The notes beneath the pieces were generated by a model that saw only the letters and a list, made by a program, of their open reading frames with translations, was not told the DNA's origin and ran no database searches. Positions 48,101 through 54,600 of a stretch of 64,000 nt of DNA are shown piece by piece. A program made the position numbers and the translations under genes. Location of the stretch: NCBI GenBank assembly GCA_903813345.2, contig CAIIXF020000011.1, forward strand, positions 35,994,166 to 36,058,165, in the 5' to 3' direction. This DNA comes from Owenia fusiformis (lineage: Eukaryota > Annelida > Polychaeta > Sabellida > Oweniidae). Numbering within the stretch: the first letter of the stretch is position 1; each line of letters opens with the position of its first letter.

Positions 48101-48223
48101 AACTTTCAGTCTTCCGTTATAGATGGCAGCGACATCTTTCATCATATCATCAATGAGAATCTGAACTGTCGTTTCATAAAGAAACAAACTCTCCTCTGCC
48201 TTCTTAATATGCAGTTTCACCAT
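33015..48223 (-). CDS. CFAP298: CFAP298 (C21orf59/Kurly) orthologue, seven coding exons
   Basis: Cilia- and flagella-associated protein 298, a cytoplasmic/ciliary factor needed for outer dynein arm assembly and motile cilia polarity in vertebrates. Coding exons (minus order): 48223-48085, 44552-44385, 35601-35534, 35288-35130, 34529-34397, 33556-33461, 33119-33015. All junctions are GT-AG and phases agree. The protein would be 288 aa against about 290 aa in human. It begins MVKLHIKKAEES and carries NGRLKVERLCW, LPPNMQGLTDDQI, DEWEDKCIPSGGAVFKKDD, GAVTIVYPMGLPPHDPIR, GGGAPAREPVVNEEEQKQ and EDAYLDSQWADTNQLKR, all in the order known for the family. Exon 5 is one base too long (see its entry), so the model as written is frameshifted. 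A complete GPCR gene sits inside intron 2, and an exon-derived repeat array inside intron 1. Identity is near certain; the frameshift may be an assembly error. Confidence 0.96.
33461..33556 (-). CDS. CFAP298: CFAP298 coding exon 6
   Basis: 96 bases, 32 codons, phase 0 at both ends: RGGGAPAREPVVNEEEQKQM then MAYYYKKQEEFK. It matches the human block RGQGAPAREP...EEQKQLMLYYHRRQEELK. The acceptor is TTATTGCAG and the donor GTAATT. Confidence 0.94.
33786..33887. mobile_element. Hairpin MITE (GGAATAGCCTGACA family), copy 1
   Basis: CACCGTGGAATAGCCTGACA at the left; the complement ends TGTCAGGCTATTCCGGTG at the right. About 102 bases, in CFAP298 intron 5. A longer copy is at 58532-59040. Confidence 0.9.
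34397..34529 (-). pseudogene. CFAP298: CFAP298 coding exon 5 with a one-base frameshift
   Basis: Residues 179-222 of the expected protein: ASLDVIEEPQAVLWWAGKEL then GKKLMDFIGKNEK. The flanking exons both need phase 0, but the exon is 133 bases long, one more than a multiple of three. The extra base lies in the run of seven T on the plus strand at 34423-34429 (AAAAAAA in the gene). With six, the family's K-T/N-K-I-x-A-K-I-Q reading continues to the AAG|GTAGGC donor. Everything after KNEK is otherwise out of frame. A homopolymer assembly error is more likely than a true null, because both flanking exons are well preserved. Confidence 0.88.
35130..35288 (-). CDS. CFAP298: CFAP298 coding exon 4
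   Basis: 159 bases, 53 codons, phase 0 at both ends, residues 126-178. It holds the best conserved block of the family, LRGAVTIVYPMGLPPHDPIR, followed by EFENEEDLSGSQ. The acceptor is TTTTACAG and the donor GTGAAT. Confidence 0.95.
35534..35601 (-). CDS. CFAP298: CFAP298 coding exon 3
   Basis: 68 bases: two bases completing Ala103, then 22 codons, residues 104-125 (PNDQMAEVLTKTIAEAKAK..), ending at a GTAAGT donor. It corresponds to the human segment APNEKMKQVLKKTIEEAKA. Phase in and out agrees with exons 2 and 4. Confidence 0.93.
36578..37012 (+). repeat. ~25-bp minisatellite, about 17 copies, in CFAP298 intron 2
   Basis: Unit AATAACCACCTTAACTGCCT then TAATG, with occasional partial units. 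The complement shows TTAAGGTGG, related to the core of other arrays here. Confidence 0.95.
37013..38749. other. CFAP298 intron 2 sequence downstream of the GPCR
   Basis: No gene seen between the 25-bp array and the GPCR stop at 38750. Two overlapping minus frames at 37546-37744 are unremarkable. Confidence 0.5.
38750..39952 (-). CDS. Class A (rhodopsin-like) GPCR, neuropeptide/FMRFamide-receptor type, intronless
   Basis: Seven-transmembrane plasma-membrane receptor of 400 aa in one uninterrupted exon. An in-frame TGA lies 18 bases upstream of the ATG, so the start is firm. TM1 holds GIFSN (Asn28), TM2 LAFCD (Asp56), TM3 begins near Cys85, paired with Cys163 in the second extracellular loop, and ends in CERVVF (Glu109-Arg110-Val111), a variant of DRY. 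TM5 has Pro193, TM6 LTLP (Pro251) and TM7 NFWMYC (292-297), where the usual NPxxY proline is replaced by Phe. FRQELKQML forms helix 8. The N-terminus is only about 12 residues and the serine-rich tail about 90. This pattern is typical of invertebrate FMRFamide/orphan peptide receptor expansions; the ligand cannot be named. It lies inside CFAP298 intron 2 on the same strand, so it needs its own promoter. Confidence 0.95.
   Translation of the reverse strand: MDLTSKPIEARLWIIGAPILVILGIFSNILAISVLLRKKFRSSSWSLYLTVLAFCDIILLIIYSVDIWLQYVCRIWITDESDFSCKINLFMTYFFVQLTGWILVLVTCERVVFIFWPMRAKMLCQRKVAGMILTMLCVVLIGLNSHIFWTFSLHKEEDGFMYCDWLLNIDDVTFHDFDIFWTWTDLCLATLFPFFIMLACDIAIISRLFDAERNRQIVTSITKPRTKKSNTKSVAIMLVSISFTFLVLTLPVLICIVLTESEVFDRDGPAHEKLEIAKHFCTFVQQFNSVINFWMYCFTGTTFRQELKQMLKASCFRHLIYFRKLSAQTGNSGMSSSSAYPWLKHAENRLSHPNDVNEGQQAHSLMEYEMAADPIAHGSTKLLSISHPCIKKEMKSYSMV
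39953..41590. other. CFAP298 intron 2 sequence upstream of the GPCR
   Basis: This stretch would have to hold the GPCR promoter. No TATA box is evident next to the ATG. A small perfect hairpin CATGGGCTCTACCA/TAGAGCCCATG lies at about 40678-40706. Confidence 0.5.
41640..42298. mobile_element. Candidate transposon remnant with CRE-like palindromes and an abortive ORF
   Basis: GTGACGTCAGCGGG / CCCGCTGACGTCAC inverted at 41698-41745, then a perfect hairpin CGTCTGCGCA/TGCGCAGACG (41771-41797). 14 bases later there is a 30-codon frame (41812-41904) starting MEDEQKHKSTPFTMTDVRER. A hairpin at 42130-42298 (AATAGTGACTGCC arms, TATTCCCTCRG motifs) follows. This looks like the promoter and start of a larger, deleted element. 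Confidence 0.5.
43293..43815. mobile_element. MITE with ~70-base TIRs, full copy
   Basis: GGATAGGTATCGATATGGTG at the left (43305) and complement CACCATATCGATACCAATCC at the right, extending over TTTCTCTTAAA..TCA..AAAACA. About 520 bases, inside CFAP298 intron 2. One end of another copy is at 1-69. Confidence 0.85.
44385..44552 (-). CDS. CFAP298: CFAP298 coding exon 2
   Basis: 168 bases encoding residues 47-102: EVESLSKHGITLPPNMQG through FKKDDIGRRNGH, then one base of Ala103. The acceptor is TTTATTTCAG and the donor GTAGGT. The 5' 65 bases of this exon, together with 18 bases of intron including the acceptor, are repeated nine more times immediately upstream. The splicing machinery therefore meets up to nine near-identical acceptors before this one. 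Only this copy continues into the rest of the exon without a stop. Confidence 0.95.
44488..45305 (-). repeat. 83-bp minisatellite made of CFAP298 intron 1/exon 2 junction
   Basis: Ten copies at an exact 83-bp period: the acceptor-side marker CTCTGAAA recurs at 44551, 44634, 44717, 44800, 44883, 44966, 45049, 45132, 45215 and 45298. Each unit is 18 bases of intron (polypyrimidine tract and CAG) plus the first 65 bases of exon 2. The copy nearest the gene's 3' end is the functional exon. The other nine carry an intact acceptor, then the partial exon, then run back into intron sequence with an in-frame TAG about 24 codons in. Copies differ by only a few bases, so the array looks recent. Period 83 is not a multiple of three. 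Confidence 0.97.
45609..46391. mobile_element. Foldback element with ~210-base arms, in CFAP298 intron 1
   Basis: CACGCCTAACCATCGACAAT at 45609 and its complement ending 46391. The arms align through the words CGTACACTTTAGGTGTACG, CGTGTGTATTCGA and GAGCAGTGC. The loop (about 45820-46165) has no coding features. Confidence 0.9.
46573..46853 (+). mobile_element. Foldback MITE (GTACAGCTGGAAAATAACAT family), one-armed copy 2
   Basis: TTAAGGTACAGCTGGAAAAT at 46573 starts one arm and the loop, related to 28009-28412; the second arm is missing. In CFAP298 intron 1. Confidence 0.85.
48085..48223 (-). CDS. CFAP298: CFAP298 coding exon 1
   Basis: 46 codons plus one base, from ATG at 48223 to a donor GTAAAT after the G at 48085. 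It encodes residues 1-46, starting MVKLHIKKAEESLFLYETTV and ending in VERLCW. The start matches the family N-terminus (MV-LH-K). The single leftover G joins AG at the start of exon 2 to make Glu47. Confidence 0.95.
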
Positions 48224-48836
48224 TGTTCATGTATGATTAGCAGGCTACTGAAAATCAGAAAGTGTGTTAGTTTTGGGGCAAAACAAAAAACATCTAAACA
48301 GTCATAGTTACAGTACCCTCTCCAGGATATGTTTGCATTCTTGACAAAGTGCCATCTTGATCTATACAGGGCACAGATCGTAAGGTAGATTCAAATTAAA
48401 TCAAGTGCTGATTTGCAGATTTATTGCCAATTTGCAGACATCAAAAAAACAAAAATCTGGATCATTGAAAGCCAAAGAACAATATAGCACCCGAGGGTGC
48501 ATTAAAAAGAACCATTCGCTTGAGAAAAAGCAATGAATTTCGAATTTGATCTTCCGAGAGCTCACATGCAATGATTGATTGGTCGTTTCTACATGTAGTA
48601 AAATGCCTGAGAGGTCTGAATATCTGAAACATCTAAATAATTGAGATAATTAAAAACACTAGAAAAACTCTAATTTAAACAACATATGAAATATATAAAT
48701 ATATATATAAGTCTGCGGAACAAGTGAAACATGAGTGCATAATAAGAGAAACACAAAGTGAAAAAAACAGAGTACAAAGAAAGTAAGTGCCAATGACTAC
48801 TGCCGATGAATCCCATAATGACAATAATGAATATTC

Positions 48837-49045
48837 AAACATTTTGGTGAGTTTTCATATTCGAATTGTAATATAGACCTCAGAGCAGGTGTAATATTGT
48901 CAAATACACCCCTTAGGGCTAAGCACAAAACCTTTCGAACCCCTCACCGGCTTCGGTTGTTCCGGATACAGAAAACATTTGTGCCTAGCCCTGCGGGATG
49001 TATTCGACGACATTACCCCTGCTCTTCGGTCTATATTTCTCAAAT
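48837..49045. mobile_element. Foldback MITE, copy 2 of the 3090-3337 family
   Basis: TAGACCTCAGAGCAGGTGTA at 48873 and complement ending CTCTTCGGTCTA at 49033. The extra flank CATTTTGGTGAGTTTTCATA matches the complement of bases 3312-3337. Confidence 0.9.
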
Positions 49046-49239
49046 AAAACATCATGTGATGTGTGATTATTGAATAAAATCTTGATTCCTTGTTTTGTCA
49101 TGTTTATTGGAAATATTACATTGAGCATTTTACACTTTGTATTCTTTGCTGCCACATTAGTCTACATCAGGCTTTATTTATTTATTGTAAGCCAGAATGT
49201 TTTGTAGTATTGTATTGTATTTTGTTTACCACCAATGAA

Positions 49240-49540
49240 GGTGAGCAATACCTCTTGGGTATATCCCGTATATATACGGTCGTAATTTACGTAATTAACC
49301 TGGAAGATAGACCCAGAAACCCCTCCTTGAAGGAGCCCTGTGTTCTTTTAAGTGCACTTATACATAGACATACAAGTACACACCACAGCCTTTCATACGA
49401 GTTGCGTACCACTCAGTCAAACACCCTGAAGTACTTCACGCAATCAAGCAAATTTAGTCTTGCCTGAACTGGGGATCGAATCCGAGACCTATTGCGTAAG
49501 AGGTACATGCAATACCGATGAGCTACACCGGTGGACTTGT
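49240..49540 (-). mobile_element. tRNA-derived SINE
   Basis: The minus strand from 49536 to about 49461 resembles a tRNA: box A-like GTGTAGCTCATCGGTA and box B GGATTCGATCCCC are spaced as in a tRNA. The 3' half of the acceptor stem that would pair with GTCCACC is absent, so it is not a working tRNA. The unrelated body downstream to about 49240 would be the SINE tail. The family and exact 3' end cannot be given. Confidence 0.65.
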
Positions 49541-50171
49541 AGTAGGATCTCATAGGCTCAAAGAATAATTCAGAAGAAGCGTCACTAAATTGAAAAATTT
49601 CAAAAAAAGTGAGTACCTTTCAAAACGTTCCTTATACAAAATGGTACCCGCTTCCCTGTGACAGATTTTGCACTCAATTTATAGCTGAGATCTTCATCTT
49701 TCTACTTATACTTGTTTGGTTCGAGTAAATAACCTATGGACGCAGTAATTTGACTTTATTACGGCAAATATTTTCCCCTTGATCCGCGCTCTTGTGTGTC
49801 CAAATATCATTTTAATTCTGACTTCACATTTCTGGAATCACAGGAGCACCATTCAGATTTGGACAGACAAGAGCCCGATGATAAAATATCACTGTTTTGG
49901 CATCTTATCATTGCAGTATTGGTTCATTGGTGATAAAAAGGTTAAAGAATGACAAGACGATTCGAATGAGGTATGATTTGTCTCATATTTTTCAGAAATG
50001 GCTGCACAATCGTCATTTTTAAAACTCCGAAATTTTCTTTGTGTTTCATCTTGAGGAATATTTGAGCTACTGATCCTACTACAAAAAGAGTCTGGCCGCT
50101 ATGGAAATGGTAATACAAAATCCAGGTGTCATTTTATTATTTTATGGTCGTGGTGAACACTTTTAATTTAC

Positions 50172-51040
50172 AAGGACTGCACCCTATGCAGACAGAGCCT
50201 GTGGGAAATATTGGGTGCGGCGCAAATGAGCGGAGGGTGCGGAGCTAACGGTCATTTTTGAATTTAAAATTGGGATATTTCTGAAACTAAGCCGTTTTGG
50301 GACTTCAAATATACCAAGATATGTGTATTTGACACCAAATATCAATAAAATTGTGAAAATAGTAGTGCAATTCATTTTATAGCGACGCAGTATGCCTTAA
50401 ACATTTCCCAGACCTATATATTTTGAGACTATCCTTTTAATACTGCGTCCCCAGCATTCATAAAAAATGGTGTTCAAGATACACTACCCATGCAAATTAT
50501 TTTTGCATCTTGGAAGCCAGGCAGTATCTGTGTGATTTTATAAAAATTCGGAAATGTTCTTCAGATATGAGCCCCTCTAAATATTGGGTGCGGAGCTACG
50601 TTTATGGAGCTGCTCCGCACCCAATATTTAGAGGGGCTCATATCTGAAGAACATTTCCGAATTTTTATAAAATCACACAGATACTGCCTGGCTTCCAAGA
50701 TGCAAAAATAATTTGTATAGATAGTGCACCTTGAACACCATTTTTTATGAATGCTGGGGACTCAGTATTAAAAGGATAATTTCAAAATATATAGGTCTGG
50801 GAAAGGTTTAAGGCACACTGCGTCGCTATAGAATGAATTGCGCTACTATTTTCACAATTGTATTGATATTTGGTGTCAAATACACATATCTTGGTATATT
50901 TGAAGTCCCAAAACGGCTTAGTTTCAGAAATATCCCAAATTTAAATTCAAAAATAACCGTTAGCTCCGCACCCTCCGCTCATTTGCTCCGCACCCAATAT
51001 TTCCCACAGGCTCTGTCTGCATAGGGTGGACTTAAGTCCT
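50172..51040. mobile_element. Large foldback (hairpin) element, ~430-base arms
   Basis: Almost the whole span is one inverted repeat: AGGACT..ACCCTATGCAGACAGAGC at the left and GCTCTGTCTGCATAGGGT at the right, with a loop of only about 15 bases near 50604. Both arms carry the same 63-codon frame (MNCTTIFTILLIFGVKYTYL.. on - and MNCATIFTIVLIFGVKYTYL.. on +) simply because they are copies. GGTGCGGAGC recurs near both ends and at the centre. It lies about 450 bases upstream of MGST3 exon 1a. Confidence 0.95.
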
Positions 51041-51427
51041 GGATTTGGATAAGATGATAAGACTTTGTTACTAATTTTATTTCGTAAAAGAGTCAATGAA
51101 ATGCATCTTACCTTTCTTAGAAACGATATTTTATCAATACAACCACAAAATTAGCCAGATTCCAAGATTTTATTCTTACTTTTCAAAAATAAAAATTTAA
51201 AATTCGATACCGGAAGTAAAATTTTATACGGAGTTAAATTTGGTTGCTATAGTGACTTGTATTATAGTCATGTTGCAAAACACAAATATGTAATGATGTT
51301 AGCCCCTTATGAGCAATTAATTTATTAACCAGAGATCTGGTGTACAATTTACTTTTATCTTCTATTGCTTTCAAAAATCTTATATTCACTTTTATTTTAT
51401 TTGGCGGGAAATTCAAAAACCCTTTAC

Positions 51428-51439
51428 TGCGCCTGCGCG
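51428..51439 (+). promoter_or_regulatory. NRF-1-like site upstream of MGST3 exon 1a
   Basis: TGCGCCTGCGCG fits the NRF-1 core GCGCNTGCGC and lies 54 bases upstream of the exon 1a ATG in otherwise AT-rich sequence. No TATA box is visible. This would suit a TATA-less housekeeping promoter. The role is inferred from motif and position only. Confidence 0.45.
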
Positions 51440-51492
51440 AAAATGTACATTTTCAAAAGTGTGGGTGATAATCGTACCAAACTAATCAAAAT

Positions 51493-51615
51493 ATGACACA
51501 TATAAAAATTCCTGACGAATTTGGATACATCATCCTTATTGTTGTGTCTACATGGGTCCTTCTCAACTTTTTATCCATGCAGGTGATGAAAGCTAGAGAT
51601 AAATATGGAGTTCCG
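51493..51615 (+). CDS. MGST3: MGST3-like alternative first coding exon 1a
   Basis: 41 codons from ATG to a GTAAGT donor, phase 0: MTHIKIPDEFGYIILIVVST then a first membrane helix ending KARDKYGVP. It corresponds to the start of human MGST3 up to KARKKYKVE. A 17-codon upstream ORF from 51443 ends at a TGA that overlaps this ATG as ATGA. It would matter only if transcription starts upstream of 51443. Confidence 0.85.
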
Positions 51616-54600
51616 GTAAGTTGGACCTACTTATTCCCCTTTGACCTATTTTACAACCGAGATTGCAAGAAGAAGCGTTAGTTGCTCTGTAGTAATATTG
51701 AAAGCTCCAGCGATCATGGCCGTCATAGAGATTTCTCCTGATTTTGGATGGGTTATTATGGTGTTTATTGCATCACAGTTTGTGCTCATGTGGATGGGAA
51801 TTAAAGTTGGTAGTGCCAGGAAGAAGTATGATGTCAAGGTGAGACATTTGGAAATCTCAAAATTGAGCACAGACATCAGATTCTACCTGTACATTTAGAT
51901 TATATAAACGTTTGGTTGGGAGGGGAGCATGGCCCTTTAAGGGCAGAAGAAGGAATTTGAGTCTAGATCTGTTTTTACTTCTGGAGCTTTTGGCTCATTC
52001 ACCTTTTCATCATCATTTACCAACCATTTGTAGATATGCCACGCCTACTTTCTCTCTGGAGTGTAATCATCGTTGCATTGCATTGCCATCAATGTACTTG
52101 AATTGTAAAACATTTAGATATGATTTTCAATTGTATTTCAGTACCCAAAAATGTACAGTGACACATCTGATATGTTCAACTGTATACAGAGGGCACATCA
52201 AAATACGTAAGTTAGAAATTATTCATCTTGCTGATTCATAGGGAAAACTATCTGAACATAAGGATAGGGTTGCAGACTAATAGTAATACCAATTTAACGA
52301 TCAAAATAACAAAATATGTTGATAATTCATTCAATACTTTGTAGTTGCATGCTTCATATCCTGGTTTATACTTTATATACAGTGAACCCCCGGGCTTCAT
52401 ATGCACCATCAAAGCATATACATGTAATATTCTGTGAATGATTCTTTAATTATATCTTTAAACTATTTTAGATTGGAGAACTACACTGTGTTCATTGTTC
52501 TCATGCTGATTGCTGGGGTTGTTTATCCAGTAAGTACAATGATTGCAAATGTTTGGCATATCTGCACCCTTATGAAAATAAAATCCATTTTGTGCGATTC
52601 ATGGAAAATTCCATTATTCAAACATGTTCAATCTGTTTAAAATTAGCTAAATTTTGGGAAGAGAATACTCATTTGTATTATTTAAAAGAATAAAACAAAA
52701 AGTTCTAACATGTTTGAAAGCAGAATTTAAGCTATGAGTTGACTGCACACAGAATGGCTTGATACTACTTGTATGCGCCTTTATTTTCTGTTTGTATTGT
52801 CTTGCAGAGACTAGCAGCTGTCTGTGGGGCTGTATATGTTGTAAGCAGAATTGTATACGCTCAGGGCTACTACACTGGTGGTAAGTGGACTAACAGATGC
52901 ATACAGAATTAGGTTTATTCTTTGATCTGAAAGGATCCGTTACCCCATGTACCTAAAGGTGCCCCCAAAGGTTTCATTGAATATAACATGGAAATTTTAC
53001 TTTTATAAATTATGAACACATCCAAAACAAAATTAGGTCATAGGGATTAAAACTAAGATCATTCAGTGCATTTAAGTTTGACTATGCAAATCATCCTAAA
53101 TATCATGTTAGGGGTATGTTAGTCTTCACTCATGACTATTTTAAGTATATTGACCATTCAATCAATTGATATATCAAAATATCATTAAGGTAGGACACAA
53201 AGGGCAACATATTGAAAACACAAAACCCAGGTATTCAACTCAAATATTAAAAATCTAGTTGTGACTTTCCAATATATGATATATTTGTTTGGCATTTCCA
53301 AAGAATAATTCAATTGAAGCTAAAGGTATAAAGTCAAATGGTTGCTTTTTAAAATTGAAAAGGTGCATGTAGGAGAGATTGAAACCCATTGTTTTGCTAT
53401 CTAACAAGTGGAGGTATTTTAATCTATCCATTGTATAATATATAATTATTATGAAGTAATATATTTAGTTTCTTGACTTAGGATGCGAACTATCTTACAA
53501 ACAGTGTCCCTTTAATGGCTAAATGGATATTGATTCCGCCTTTCAGCAATATATCATCTTTTGGGACAAGCTTCTTAAATAAATTGACCCTTTTGTTTCT
53601 TTTGGTGAGAACTACCTTGCAAGCAATGTCCCTTTAAACAGCTACATGGATATTGATTTAGTCCCTCAGCAATATGACATCTTCAGGGGTAGGCAATTCA
53701 ATGAAGAACTACCTTACAAGCAGTGTCTCTTTAAATGGGTAAATGAATATTGATTCAGTCCCTCAGCAATATATCACATTCAGGGGCAGGGATGACTGAT
53801 GAATCAAAAGAATATTGACCCCTTGATTCTTTGTTAAAAATAGTTTAGTGTTCATGAGGATGAGAACTATCTTACAAGCAATGTCCCTTTAAATGGCTGA
53901 ATGGATAATGACTCTGTCCCCCTGCAATATATCATCTCTAGGGGCATGCATGAATGATCGATCAAAGATAGATTGGCCTATTTGTTTCTTTGGGTGAGAT
54001 CTACCTTACAAGGAGTGTCCCTTTAATGGCTAAATGGATATTAATTCAGTGTCTCTTCAACATATTATCTCAAGAGATAGACATGACTGATGAATCAAAA
54101 GAAGATTGACCCATTTGATTCTATGTTTAAAACATTTTAGTGTTCATTAGCATAAGAACTACCTTACTAACAGTGTCCCTTTAATGACCAAATGGATATC
54201 AACTCAGTCCCTCTGCAACGTATCCTTTTCAGAGGCATGCATGACTGATAAATCAAAAATAAATTGACCCATTTGATACGTGTCTGATAGTTTTGTTGCC
54301 TTGGTGTCTGGCAGATCCAATATGGCCTACTTTTTGAAACTAAATTTTTTGCTATACTTTCACATTGTATATCTTCCGCAGCCAGGACCCTCTCTCATTT
54401 CATGTTTGAACTGTGCATTAATGTCAATACTAAACAATAAAGGTGAATTCAGAGGGGGTCTGACCTGCGGAAGCACCTCAATCTGTCAGTAACTGTAGAA
54501 GGTCATCCATTCTTAAAAACAAGAACACAATAGGGTGCTTTTCAAAACAATAGGATTACAAAGTATCTATGCATGGTTGATCTGCTTAGTGAAGCTTATT

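Noticed and set aside
49090-49467. 125-codon plus-strand frame
   Set aside because: It overlaps the SINE on the opposite strand and has low-complexity, intron-like composition.
49461-49536. Functional tRNA gene
   Set aside because: Box A and box B are present but the acceptor stem does not close and T-stem pairing is poor; it fits a SINE head better.
50184-51024. Two nearly identical 63-codon frames on opposite strands
   Set aside because: They are the two arms of one inverted repeat, so the identity is explained by the element and not by conserved coding.
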